From NCBI GenBank assembly GCA_022264855.1, contig JABYQU010000002.1, positions 620,001-684,000 of the forward strand: a stretch of DNA of 64,000 bases, given 5' to 3'. Below, piece by piece: positions 23,137-34,763 of this stretch (the stretch's first letter is position 1; every line of letters starts with the position of its first letter). The translations under genes and the position numbers were made by a program. The notes beneath the pieces were generated by a model, which had not been told where the DNA came from, made no database searches, and was given only the letters and a program-made list of their open reading frames with translations. The stretch comes from Lenzites betulinus. Its lineage: Eukaryota > Basidiomycota > Agaricomycetes > Polyporales > Polyporaceae.

Positions 23137-25058
23137 ATGCCGAAAGTCTTCAGACATCCCAGCTCGGTCTCCTGCTTCTACTGCCAGTCCACCGTCACGC
23201 CTACTCCGCGAAACCCGCGCTCCTTTCAATGTCCGGAATGCGACTGCTGGAACCGTTACGACGAGAATGGGGAGATCATGTCGGATGAACCAGCCATGCA
23301 CGATGAGAACTTGAACGCTCGCTCGTTCGCGAAGCGTGGTGCGTGAATTCGCTCTCAGTGACTTCCGGCCAACCGTTAACCCCATTGTAGCTTCGCCTCG
23401 CAAAGACCGCTTCCTGTCCACGTACGGGAACACCGTCTTCTGCCACACCTGCCAAACAAACCAGATGTTGATCGCGAACTTCATGTCCAACTACCTTCCA
23501 CCACCTGATGTATGTCAGACTCCGCCCACGGCTCCTCTACTGTCTGACCTCGCATAGGATCCCCAATATGAAGGACGTTTAGAGGCGATAACGGAATACC
23601 GCCGCTCGGTTGAAACTCGTTATCCTCCAATATGCCCTAACTGCCTACCAGCCGTCGAGGAAGAGATTCGGAAACGAGACCACATGGCCCGTGTACGCGC
23701 TCTCGGCGGAGCGCTGAAGACCACCAGAGGTACCGACAGCCGTCGGCGGTCTAAATCAACACAGCAGGAGCGGGACAAGCTTGAACGTGAACTGAGAAGG
23801 TGGAAATTTCGAGGGTGTTTATGGGTCGGAAGTTTGGTCTCTGCTATTGCTGGACACCTCTCCAGTACGTCACTTGCATTCTCACCGTGCCAAGACTAAG
23901 TACTGACCCCACGGTGTCCAGTCGCCGCGGCATATCATCTCGTCTCATTCCCAGGCATCCTAGTACCCGTCTTGCCTGCGCTTTCCGTGGCATCTATCTT
24001 CTGGACAGTGTGGGATCCGACGTATGCCACGTTCCGAAAATCCCAGTTTCAAGGGAGGGCCGTCCGTATACACGGGAAGCAAACATATATCGTAAGTCTT
24101 AAATCTCCTCTCACATACTACAATTGCCAACCCCCTCGCAGTCCTTACAGCTCGCCATATGGTTTCTGCGGCTGAGCACCGCAGCCGCCATTGCCGTAGC
24201 ACGATACAAACCGGATTATGACATCGTACGCCTATGGCACGACCCTGGATCAGATCGTGCTCGCGTCTTCAGCAGCGCTATGCTATTCCTTGAGATAATA
24301 GTACGTGCCCTGTTACTACAAAAACGAACGATATTAACCCCCTCCCGCCACAGTTCCTCGTTTGGTCGCACCTAGTGCTGAAAGTCCAGCATCCACCGCC
24401 AGTCAAGCTCATCGACTCCAAGAGCCATCTGCGCGGGCTCTCAGCCACCCCCTCCCTCCCCTCGTCCCGCTCCACCACCCCCGCGATGCCCGAACACGAC
24501 CTCCTCGCGACGCTCTCTCTCTCGAGCAACCCCGTCCTCGCTGCCCCGGCGCACAACCCCATCTTCGGGCTCCCGTCCCTCGCGACCGCCGGCGCATCGT
24601 CGTCCTCACCGCCCCGCAAGCGCGGAGCCGCACCAGCACAGTCGCCCAGCCTGGACATGGACATGGACGAAGACGAGGACGACGACCGGGACCCGGACGC
24701 GATGGACATCGACCCGTCGTCCCCGGTGAAGCGGAGAGGCGCGGACGACGACGCGTCGTGGCTCCGCCCACAGCGCTTCTTCGCGCCCGAGGAGCCGACA
24801 GGGCTCGAGAACCTCTTCGCGACGACCATCCGGCTCGTCGACAGCTCCGACCAGAACGCGAGCGCGAACGGGGGCGCGCACCCGGCGCAGAGAGCGCGCG
24901 GGGCAGCGGGGCAGCGGGCCGCGCGGCGGCTGCTCCGGATGTGGCCGGTGTTGCTCGCGCTGTGTATTGTTCCATTATTCGCTGCGGCGGCGTACAGGTT
25001 TTGGGATGTGCGGAGGAGGGTGGCCGTGGATGTGCCTCAGGCTAGCGTGTATGATTGA
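23137..25058 (+). CDS. ima1: Ima1-type inner nuclear membrane protein
   Basis: The N-terminus is an Ima1 N-terminal zinc-type domain: CFYCQSTV, FQCPECDCWNRYDENGE, FCHTCQTNQ and CPNCLPAVEEEIRKRD give four CxxC-type pairs within about 150 residues. Several membrane helices follow (around 23800-24300 and a last one at 24940-25000, MWPVLLALCIVPLFAAAAY). Between them is a long Ser/Pro-rich nucleoplasmic-type loop with an acidic block (DMDMDEDEDDDRD) near 24655. In fission yeast Ima1 is an integral inner nuclear membrane protein that links to the nuclear periphery and LINC complexes (human NET5/TMEM201 relative). Homology is clear; the precise role here is inferred. Several short introns. Confidence 0.8.
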
Positions 25059-25318
25059 TGTTGCGTATTGATTTACTTGGGCTGTTTGAGGCCACTGCGC
25101 TCAAAGTTGTGTGAAGCCAGTTCACGAAATAGCAGTGTATCAAGGCGGTGAGTTCTAGGTATGTGTACGCTGAACAAGCGGTATCTAAAGGGGAGCAACC
25201 GAACCCGCACACTCTAACTTGATGCATCTCCATACGAAGCGTTAGCGTGTGCATCTCGTCAACGGCATATTGAGAGAAAGGGATCACTCGTACTCAGTGG
25301 CGGGTCTGTCGTGAATCA
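25059..25318. other. Short convergent intergenic gap
   Basis: 260 bases between the stop codons of IMA1 and the carrier gene; no gene seen. Confidence 0.4.
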
Positions 25319-26890
25319 TTAGCCAACGCGCAGATACCTATAAACCAAGAACCACGTCACCTTCTCGGCACCGAAGGTCCTCATAAGACCCTCATACACC
25401 CATATGGCAGAGGCGTTTACCGGGAACGCTCTGAGCAGGGTCGGCCCTAAACCTCGATAGTACCCGCGCACGCCGCCTTCCGCAAGAATCTGGCGTGCAG
25501 TTGCTGAGAACGACAGTCTCGGCTGGTCGTGGGGGGTAGCCATCATGCGGCTACAAAGTTGAAGGTCAGCAGATGATTTTAAAGAAAGAGATTAAGGCAC
25601 GGACTTCTTGATGTTGTCAGCGGGGATTGCCATTATCCAGTACACGAAGGAGCCGAGGCCGCCGGAGAGGAAGTTTGCCATGGGTATGCTGACCTGTCGA
25701 AGGTTGTTGGTCCTTGCTACCACGTCCATGGATAGATGGGTTTCTACTTACTGCGTAAGGTGTCCCGTCGAGCTTCGCAAATGCTCTCATTAGGGCCTAT
25801 GACAACGTAGCGCGGTGAGCGGCGAGAGGGAGAGGTTTCAGGAGCGTTGTTGACACTCACTTCGAACGAGCCGAACATGAAAAAGAAGTTGCTCCTGAAT
25901 GCGAGGCTTCCGGTGAAACCTGTCCACAGCCCGAGGACACCGTGCGCGCGTACAATCTGGCGTGCGCAGTCGATAGGGCCCTTGTACACTCTGTCCGCCG
26001 TCGATCTTTGCAATTGAAGCTGGAGCTTGACTGAGTGTACGATGCATCAGTCGGAACATCGCATGCGCGATGTGGAAAATGCCCACGAACCTTTCAGTTG
26101 CTCCATAGGTGTTGCCAGCAGCGCGCTGTACGTGGCAAATGCCTTATCATCAGCATCCTGCGCGTGTAGTCATGCTTCGTGTTGAGGCTACCTTGTCCAG
26201 CCAGCGAATAAACCCGCGATCGCATGGCCCTGAATCGTGAGCCGCTTGACATCCGAGCCAGGAGTGGTTTCCACCGCCAGACCATGTTGTGTGAGGAAGA
26301 GCCGGTAGTTGTGTAGCGACCCTAGGAGGAGCGAATCTATCGCGGCCCAGCCCACGGCGGGAGGTGTGGCACCTTTGTACAGGGCAAGTATGGACTGCAA
26401 GAATTCGTCAGTATCCTGTTAATAGTGAGTATCGTTCAATGTAGCACTACCTCATTCCGAACGGTCTTGAGGAGACAGTCCACGGCGCTCTTGTATGTTC
26501 CCGGAGGAGAACATTGTAGCCTCGTTTTTATGGTGTCGAATCTTTTTACATCGGCTTAGTACCAACAATGGCTGTTGTGGTAGATAAAATAAGCATCCCA
26601 CCCCGATCTTGTGAACGAGAAGAATGTTTACCATTGCCCTGCGCTCAGATACGTACCCATGCCCCACGGCAACCTATCCGAGGTGCATGAACCTAGTAAG
26701 AAACCCCAAGACGAGCTAGAAGCAGTTAAAGAGGCTGCCCTACCTTTGTCAATCCTGCCGGTGTGGGTCATTACTGTTAACTCTTCCCGTTTTTCTTCAC
26801 TAATGACGTTGGCCGTTGAATCTCACCACTTCCGATGCCGGCGAACGCACCCACCAGCCTAACATGGCTAGAGGTCGGCTCCGATGCCAT
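25319..26890 (-). CDS. Mitochondrial carrier (SLC25) with micro-exons
   Basis: The three carrier repeats are visible: FDTIKTRLQ (repeat 1), MEQLKVKLQ-type (repeat 2, read from the reverse strand near 26020) and IPADNIKKS (repeat 3), with GGVRGYYRGLGPTLLRAFPVNA near the end, so the fold is the inner-membrane SLC25 transporter. The start was worked out by splicing: exon 1 is 26827-26890 (MASEPTSSHVRLVGAFAGIG...), followed by an 11-nt exon at 26744-26754, a 17-nt exon at 26657-26673 and a 91-nt exon at 26451-26541. Only this chain gives the motif SGLTKVAVGHGFDTIKT in frame. The substrate is unknown; the sequence has the look of amino-acid or acylcarnitine carriers. The very last exon end is less certain. 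Confidence 0.8.
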
Positions 26891-27263
26891 TGGAATCTAC
26901 GGAATCCAACAGCTTGATGCCAATATCGCACCTCCACCTAGTCCCGAGCGCGGTCGCTGGAAAGACGGCCTTATGAACCTGGCGGAACCGGGAACTTGAA
27001 GATGCACAAGTTACGGTATTCTACGGTAGACGCCCGCCACCTAAATCGCTGCGCCACATGCGTCGGCGATCGGGCCGCAGATCGGAATGCCACGTTCGTA
27101 TGCTATATAATGGGCGCCTGTGTACGCCTTCCCCGGATCTGACGAAGGAGGCCGGCGCCGGGAACAGGGAACAGTGCCCTCTGTTACCAGCTCACTCACA
27201 CGTTGACGAAAACCCAGTACACTCTTCACAATCTATGCCCTGTCTCTACTCCATCTCGCTGTA
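26891..27263. promoter_or_regulatory. Divergent promoter, carrier / RING-CH gene
   Basis: 373 bases between opposing start codons. No TATA box or repeated element stands out except a small direct repeat (TACGGTATTCTACGGTA, about 27014-27030). Confidence 0.35.
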
Positions 27264-28210
27264 ATGTCTGACGAAGCCGAGGATTCCAAGCAGTGTCGCA
27301 TCTGCCTCGACGGGGAGGCTCCGGAGCTGGGCAGGTTAATACGCCCGTGCCTTTGCAAGGGTTCTATCAGTGTGAGTAACCATTGCGTATTTCGAATGTA
27401 GCACAGTATGCTGACATGGAAGGCCGCTATGCACAGTATGTCCATGTCAAGTGTCTCCAGCGATGGCGCAACACCTCTGCGTCTGGGAGTGCATTCTATG
27501 CGTGCCCCCAGTGCGGCTACCACTACCACTTTGCCCGCACCCGTGTTCTGGGAATCGCCACCAACCCAGGTGCGTATTCTGGTGTCAGAAATCGTTACCA
27601 ATGTTCACCCCAGTCCACAGTGGTAGTCGCCGCACTGTCCTCCCTGCTCTTCACCATCCTAGTTCTCCTGAGCTCCTTTGTCACGACCTGGTTCATTGGG
27701 GACTCGACCGAGGAGTACTACTACTGGTTCTACCCCGTGGATATATTCCGCGCACTGGTTCGGATGACCATCAACTTCTTTGACGACGACCTCCTGGACA
27801 ACCCTATATTCAGAGCAAGACGCGGCTCTGCTAGGACCAGTCCGGAGATTAGAGGACCGCCTGGCCTCCTCATGCGGCTCTTCCGGCGATTCCTGCTCGG
27901 TCTACCTGTCGTGGGAGCTGGTTCGGTAGCGCACTTGCTGTTCTCCTTTCCAATGCCATTCAACTGGATGCGTCTACGTACCCGCCGCGTCGGACGTCGG
28001 TCGAAGGACATGGTGGCGCTCATCATGCTCGCAGTAGTCATCGCCGGCGTTGCAAGGTACTGTACCCTCTTCCTCCCTTTCATATGAAGCGCGAATCTCA
28101 CCACCGGGCCGACGTCATGCAGGGCGCTATACAAGGTGTACCAGTTCACCGAGCGAATGACCAAGCGGCTCCTTCTCCGCGCTGAGGACGCTATCTTGGA
28201 AGTCGGTTGA
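27264..28210 (+). CDS. RING-CH (MARCH-type) membrane E3 ubiquitin ligase
   Basis: The N-terminal domain reads CRICL, then CLCKGS, HVKCLQRW and CPQCGYHYH: the C4HC3 RING-CH pattern, complete, in residues about 10-75. Two hydrophobic segments follow (VVVAALSSLLFTILVLLSSFV near 27625, and one near 28010-28050), so the protein is membrane-embedded with the RING in the cytosol. RING-CH proteins with E2 enzymes ubiquitinate membrane substrates. The frame spans short introns near 27370 and 28056; the protein ends EDAILEVG. Single ATG at 27264 opens directly into the RING. The substrate is unknown. Confidence 0.8.
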
Positions 28211-28719
28211 GAAATGTTTTGTGACATCGGCTGGGCACTCTTCTTGGATGGTTTGTATTGGATTGTATGTATTTGGATACTGTGGATTGGCCTAGTATAC
28301 TTGAACTTTGAGGCGCGTTCTTGAATGTCATGACCATGCAGCCTATCGGTGTGGTGGGTGTGGTGGTCTTTCCCCTACTGTAAATTATACCGCTGAATGG
28401 CATTTTCTTGGCCACCCTGGAGGGCAAGGGGCCTCGTGTGACTGTACACAACGGCGGAGTGCCACGATGTGGGCGTCTAACGGGGACGGTCTTGCGATCG
28501 AACGGAATAAGAGGCTGACCCTGGCTAACTGCACAAAGCTTCGGGTTCGCCTCTCCCAACCACATGCGTATTCTACACCCCGTCAGCCCCCCACAGCCTA
28601 GTTCCCGCCAGCCCCCCACTGTGCTAACTACATAAGCGTCGACGTTCACCGGTCTGTCTGTACCCCAAGCTTCAAGCTTCAAGTCCAGCGATAACTTGCC
28701 CCAATCGGCCTCAAGATCG
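28211..28719. other. Intergenic, no gene seen
   Basis: 509 bases holding the RING-CH 3' flank and the RNase III gene 5' flank. A short direct repeat CAAGCTTCAAGCTTCAAG lies at about 28667-28684, just upstream of the start. Confidence 0.35.
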
Positions 28720-30176
28720 ATGCCTGGAGCTCCCACCCCCGCTCAGATGGCTTCCTATTCCGAGCTGCAGCATGCACTTCGGATGGCGATCAGCAATCCC
28801 GAGTTTGATGCATCTCTCCCGCCGCTCTCGGACGCAACATGGATGAAGCTCCTCGCGCCCACAACGCAGGCGGCGCAGGAGAACGACCGCTTGGAGTTCA
28901 TGGGTGATGCGCTCATGTACGCAACCATCGGGCGGCAGCTGTATGCGCAATACCCCGACGGCAATCCTAACTTCTATACGGTGCGTGCCGTTCTTCACCC
29001 GAATTCTTACTCTTGCGTCATGAGGAAGTCCGAGATAGTGTATCCGCTCGGCCTTGCACTCGAACGTAACGTTCGCCATGCTCGCCGAGAAGCTAGACAT
29101 CATGGGGGTGAATGAGGACGTCCTTAGGGCCTTGACCAGGAGGACGTTTGGTGAGGGGACGTCCGCGCCGATGAAGACCAAGCCCCAGGTCAAGGCTACG
29201 GCCGACCTCTTCGAGGCGGTCATCGGCGCGTACTACATTGAGGAAGGGTTTGAGGCGCTTTATACTTGGGTCAAAAATTTATATGAGCCCCTAGTCAAGA
29301 TTGCAGCAGATGCCTACCGGGAACGGTGAGTGTGGTGCTTTAATCATGAGTTGTGGCGCATGTTTAATTTCGTTTGACATGGCTAGTTCGATGCGCATGT
29401 CCGGCGGCGGGCCGCCGTTTCGTGGACCTCGGATGTTCGATGCATCCAGGCATCCCATGGCTAGCACTATACACAATCGAAGGGAGAGGCTCCTCTTGAG
29501 TCCGGTCATGCAGAGGAAGCGCGCTGTGGAGAAAATCAAGGCCGCACACACGGTGCGCCGTGGCACGGCCGTCAAGAGGAGCATTGTGGGTCAACATTCC
29601 AGCCGTACGTCCTACACCTTCACATTCCCAAATAACACGTTCCCAGACGTCAGCATGTCAGTTCCTGCTCAAGCTAAGCTTCTTCCCGCCATCGCGCCGC
29701 CGAAGGCGTCGTCAAGTCAGCCGGTAATCCAAGCAAGACCAGTGGCCAAAAAGGCCCCGCCTATTTTTATAGACCTGACTATATCGGAATCGGAGGGCGA
29801 GCAGGAAACGCGCATCGATAGGCCCCTCCGCCACCCACTAGTAACGCCCCGAATTCGCCGCTTAACACCCGCTGTCTCTAGGCGAGTTACACCGGTTGCG
29901 AAGGCGAAGGCGAAGGCGGCCCCAGCTCCTGTGGCCCACGCGGGCACCAGCTGGCATTCGGAATCGGAGGACGAGTCCATGCTGGAGACGATGCTCACTG
30001 CGGACAACTCTGGGTCCGACATGGACTGCGACTCTGACGGCGTCGAAACCCCCGTGCGGCCCTCGAAACTCGCGTCGTTTCTAGCGCGGTCTAGGATGTA
30101 TAGCGGCGGGCTCGATCTCAGCCCTCGCCAAACTGGTCCCCCGATGCTGCCGCGCAAGAGCGCCTTCCTCAAGTAA
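28720..30176 (+). CDS. RNase III-domain protein without dsRNA-binding domain, disordered C-terminus
   Basis: The first ~190 residues form one RNase III domain: the signature NDRLEFMGDAL (acids E and D) and the second acid site DLFEAVIGAYY, so both catalytic acid pairs are present. Exon 1 ends at 28980 and exon 2 begins at 29039 after the acceptor ATAG; this splice alone restores RSALHSNVTFAMLAEKL. After the catalytic domain the protein is basic and Ser/Pro-rich, with IFIDLTISESEGE near 29765, which fits a SUMO-interaction motif (hydrophobic core plus acidic/serine tail). No dsRBD, PAZ or helicase domain is present, so this is not Dicer. Possible roles are rRNA, snoRNA or mitochondrial RNA processing; none can be shown. 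Confidence 0.75.
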
Positions 30177-30789
30177 CCTCTGCCCCATGCCCACACCCTT
30201 GTCTCACCCCCATGCCACGCCATGTCCCACGCCGCCATGCCCATGCCTCGATATGTCGTCTCCGGGTCACTGTTTTTCTTTTCCCGGGTTGGTCGCCGAT
30301 TCCTCAGACTGCACATGTACAGATTACGCACGATTTGTTCCATATTCACTCCGATTTGTTCCTCCTTTACTTCACATCTCCTTATACCTGATCCCTACGT
30401 ATCGTTAATGTCTCCAAGTACTGCAAGCGCTTGCCATGTATATACATACTTCGTGCCACACACGACATGTCCATCGACCGTCAAATGATACACCCCCAGA
30501 CCGGTGTCTTACCATTGTCAGACCAGGGTCCAATAACTCAGCAACACCGACATACCAGCCTCTTTACGCACTCGTGCGTACGGTATATCGCACCCTCCTC
30601 AGTCACTCTGCACCGTAAATTAATTACTACGAGATACGCGCGCACGTGACTGTGACATGCGCGCAATGAGCCGAACACGCGACGCTCGCGAACGCGTTTG
30701 TTCAAAACGCCTCGAGCCCTTGCTGCCGTCCGCCACTGACCACCACACATCTTGCATTTCTACAACCTTCACGACCCCCAAACGAAATC
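30177..30789. other. Intergenic, no gene seen
   Basis: 613 bases between the RNase III gene and MAD2; both genes read the same way. Only short frames. Confidence 0.35.
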
Positions 30790-31641
30790 ATGGCCCCGAC
30801 GAAGCAAGCACCCACCCGTCAAGCTATCACCCTGAAAGGCTCGACCAACCTCGTTACTGAATTCTTTAAATATGCTGCTAACACGTATGTTTTCCTGAGA
30901 GGGAGTTTGCCTTTGTGCTGACATACGTGCGTTTAGGGTCCTGTTCCAGAGGGGTGTATACCCCGCCGACGACTTCCATATGGTGAAGAAATACGGCCAG
31001 ACGGTGCTAGTCACACAAGACCTCGCACTTGAGAATTATTTGGACAAGTGAGCCCGGATCTCCTGTAGCTACGGATCGCAGCTCACATCACATTTACGCG
31101 TAGAATCCTGAAGCAAGTGAACCGTGAGTGAGCAGGAAGTGGGCGCGCCGACACTGACCGAGGCAGCCCCGCCACAGAGTGGCTCCTCACGGGAGCGGTG
31201 ACCCAGCTCGTCCTCGCGATCATCTCGAAGGACTCCCGGCTGCCCCTTGAGCGATGGGTGTTCGACATCAATCTGGTAGAACAGCCTTCCGAGGAGTCGC
31301 AACCGTACGTCTGATTCCGCCACACTGTGCGGGGGCAAGATTAATTGACGAGCGCGGTGTGCAGTGCGCCAGCAAAGCCCGAGGCGGAGATCCAGGCAGA
31401 AATACGGGCGATCCTGAAGCAAATCGTGTCGACGGTGACGTTCCTGCCAGTTATCGACGAGCCGACGGTGTTCAACATCTTGGCGTATACGTCAGAGTCG
31501 GCGGACATCCCAGCGAACGAGTGGGTGGATACGGACCCGCTCGCGATCGAGGCGTCGAAGAGCCAGCAAGTGAAGCTTCGGAGTTTTAGCACAGATGTGC
31601 ATCGGATCGAGGCCATGGTTGCGTATCGATACGAGGGATAG
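30790..31641 (+). CDS. MAD2: MAD2 spindle-assembly checkpoint protein
   Basis: A HORMA-domain protein of about 205 residues. It shows ITLKGSTNLVTEFFKYAANT, then VLFQRGVYPADDFHMVKKYG, EWLLTGAVTQLVLAI and the C-terminal seat-belt ending with TDVHRIEAMVAYRYEG, in the order and length of Mad2. Mad2 binds Cdc20 and Mad1 at unattached kinetochores and holds the anaphase-promoting complex. Exons are short (around 30790-30883, 30937-31048, 31100-31120, 31155-31303, 31365-31641), read through small introns. ATG at 30790 gives MAPTKQAP, a typical start. Confidence 0.92.
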
Positions 31642-32268
31642 GGACAGAAATAGGATGGGGGCGCCGGGCGAGGGGATACCGGGACGTTCCCGGGCATGTA
31701 CATTCCGCATTCTTGCTGCACTCGGCGCGTTCCCACGCGTCTTGAGGATCTGGGACGCACGATTGGTTTCCGACACTGGGATGTGGCCAGACAGACGGAG
31801 TTTGTGATTGATGATGGCACTGCGAGACTGTTGGGCCGTGACGGAGGCCCGGGTCGGGGCACTGCACGGCATCTGCGAGTCGCAGGAGAGCTGCCTCGGG
31901 CACTCGGCGGGGAGAGTCGCGTTGGGTGCACATGATGGCGAATAGCGAGCAGAGGAGTGGGCGGTGGCTGCGGGGTCTGCGGCGGGCGGCGAGGGGAGGG
32001 CGTGGGGGAGGAGGCATCTAGGAACGGCGGGCGCGATGTCAGTAGGGGATTGCCATGCCACCCGGGCCTCGCTGATACTCGTCGTACGCGCCCGCATGGG
32101 CCAGGCGCCCATATCCCTCCCTCTCCTTTTCTTCCCATCTTCTCCCCCTCCCTCCCTCCCCGCTCTTCTCTCTTCCGCCTTTCCCCTTTACATTGTCTGG
32201 CCGGCCGGACGTCGCTCGTTTGGTACAATACTCTCACTGGGACGGCTGCTAATCTCTCCGCACTCACC
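31642..32268. promoter_or_regulatory. 5' region of noxA, no gene seen
   Basis: 627 bases between MAD2 and noxA. GC-rich frames run on both strands but none has recognisable content. Pyrimidine-rich tracts (CTCCCTCTCC...) at 32115-32185 lie just upstream of noxA, as is common for highly expressed fungal promoters. Confidence 0.35.
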
Positions 32269-34363
32269 ATGGGCGAATCCTGGTTCCAACGCGAGTTCCT
32301 CCAACCTCGCCGCCTCACCTTCAACGTCATCTTCTACGGTGTGCAGCTCTTCCTCTTCGCTTACGGATGGCACAGTCAGGTGCGTACCTCCCGCCGTGCC
32401 TATGAGATGCACCGCCCAACAGCCCTTGCCACCTCCACAGGAAACAAACACCAAATTGGCTGCTCTGAATGCCCTCAAATGGTCTGTCTGGACCTCGCGT
32501 GGTGCCGGTCTTGTTCTCGCATTCGATGGTGGCATGATTCTCGTGCCCATGCTGAGGAACATCATCCGTGTCGTCCGCCCCCGTCTCACCTGGCTCTTCC
32601 CCGCGGACGAGAACATCTGGTTCCACCGACAGGTGGCATACTCCATGGCGTTCTGGGCCATGGTACACACCACCGCTCACTATGTCAACTTCTTCAACGT
32701 TGAGCGCACCCGTACGTTTGTCGCGTGCACCCTGCTGCGTGATACATGAGCCACTCACGCTCTTTGTTCGTGCAGAGGTTCGCCCAGAGACTGCGATCGA
32801 CATCCACTATCACCAAGCTGGAGGCATCACGGGCCACTTCATGCTCCTCATCATGCTCCTCATGTATACCACTGCGCACCACAAGATTCGCAACCAGTGC
32901 TTCGAGGCGTTCTGGTACACGCATCACCTTGCGTTCTTCTTCATGATCGGGCTCTACTCCCATGCCACTGGATGTTTCGTTCGTGACTCGCCCGACCCTG
33001 CCTACACCGCCATCTTCCCGTTCTACAACACTGACCACTGTCTTGGATACGAGAGCTGGCGGTTCACTATCTGGCCCGGTATCATCTACTTTGGAGAGCG
33101 GGTCTGGCGTGAGATCCGTGCCAGGCGTGCTACCCGTCTGTCAAAGGTGCTCGTGCACCCGAGTGGTACGTCGCTCAAGCTTTGTGCTATCAATACGTGT
33201 TACTACGGCGCTGACGCCTCGGCCAATCTAGGCGCCATGGAGCTGCGTATTATCAAGCCGAGCTTCAAGTACGTGGCTGGCCAGTGGCTGTTCATCCAGG
33301 TTCCCGACATTTCGGGCTTCCAGTGGCACCCCGTGAGCTCTGAACCGTGTTTCGAGTAGTCTCTGACACTGACAGGGACGCTAGTTCACCATCACGTCTG
33401 CGCCTGAGGACCCCTACGTTTCTGTCCACATTCGTCAGGTCGGCGACTGGACGTATGCGCTGGGTGAGCGTGTCGGTGCCGGCCCCCAGGTTGTCGCTGC
33501 CATGACCAAGGCGGCGCTCAAGGGCGACGAGAAGGACGACGGTGTCTATGGCACTCGCGGTGACTTCGTGGAGATCGACTCGGCTGGCCGCTCGCTTCCG
33601 TCTGTCCGGATTGATGGCCCCTACGGTGCCCCCGCCGAGGACGTATTCAACGTCGAGGTCGCCGTGCTCATTGGTGCCGGTATTGGTGTCACTCCGTTCG
33701 CATCCATTCTCAAGCACATCTGGTACCGCCAGAAGAAGGGCACGCTCGGATCCCTCAAGCGTGTCGAGTTCTTCTGGGTCTGCCGTGACGCGCCGTCGTT
33801 TGGTTGGTTCCAGACTCTTCTGCAAGAGGTCGAGGCCGCACAGGCTGACCGTGAGTGATAGCGACCACAGCGTCGTTGCTACTTTCTGACATCCGCCCAT
33901 CCTAGCCAACTTCCTCCGCATCAACATCTACCTGACGCAGAAGATCAGCGAGGACATGCTCTGGAACATCGCCGTCAACGATGCGGGTGCCGAGTACGAC
34001 CCCCTGACTCTCCTCCGCACCCGCACCATGTTCGGCCGTCCTGACTGGAAGTCGATCTACGCTCGCATGTCGCAAGCGATCACGGCCGGACAGTACCTCC
34101 CTGGCACCAACGCGCAACTCAAGACCAAGGTCGGGGTGAGTAGCGGCGCGGAGACCTCGGCCATGTCGGCGTTGCTAACGCAACATCCCCACAGACGTAC
34201 TTCTGCGGTCCTGGCGTCCTCGCGAAGGCCATCAAGGAGGCTTGCCAAGCCTCGAACAACGACCATGTCGAGTTCCAGTTCGCAAAGGTGCGGCGTCTCC
34301 GAGGCAATCATGATGTGCATCTCCGTACTCACACGCCCGTTTCCTGTGCAGGAACACTTCTAA
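32269..34363 (+). CDS. noxA: NADPH oxidase NoxA (superoxide-producing)
   Basis: The N-terminal half is a six-helix ferric-reductase-type membrane domain with paired heme histidines (HRQVAYSMAFWAMVHTTAHY and FWYTHHLAFFFMIGLYSHATG). The C-terminal half has the FAD site HPFTITSAPEDPYVSVHIR, the glycine-rich NADPH site IGAGIGVTPFASIL, FWVCRDAPSFGWF and the final CGPGVLAKAI ... KEHF. These are the landmarks of fungal Nox1/NoxA, which transfers electrons from NADPH to oxygen; with NoxR and Rac it drives fruiting, hyphal polarity and symbiosis in fungi. Eight or so exons; each splice keeps these motifs. No EF-hand, so not NoxC. Confidence 0.95.
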
Positions 34364-34763
34364 ACGCCCCGTGATGCCAAGCACCTCCCTGCCCCGCCCC
34401 CGCTGTTACCATTCCCGACTCCCCGTTGTACATTACACGTCCTTCCGTCGAGAGAACGTTGCTGTGCACCTGCTGTTAATTTAACTTCTTGATACCGGCG
34501 AGAGTGGACGTTGTAATGATACCAGTGCTCTTAGCATGCGTGGGAATTCTCGCGTGCCTCAAGCTAATTGCGCGTCTGTATAAACGACGCGTCCAGACAG
34601 ACGCCGTCCTCGCGATCGACATACGACTTTGCGACCGGTGACAGTCGCGTATTACTCTGTACCTGCAGCCCGTACCGCAGCGTCGTGAACGCATACAACT
34701 GGGACCATTGCTCACATCCCTCGTCCCGGTTCTTTCTATCCGTCGTGCCACGCGACCATCGTC
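34364..34763. other. Intergenic, no gene seen
   Basis: 400 bases between noxA and the RecQ gene, same strand. No repeated element or gene recognised. Confidence 0.35.

Noticed and set aside
26834..26999. A 54-codon plus-strand frame beginning MPANAPTSL
   Set aside because: Fully antisense to the first exon and promoter of the carrier gene; length is within chance.
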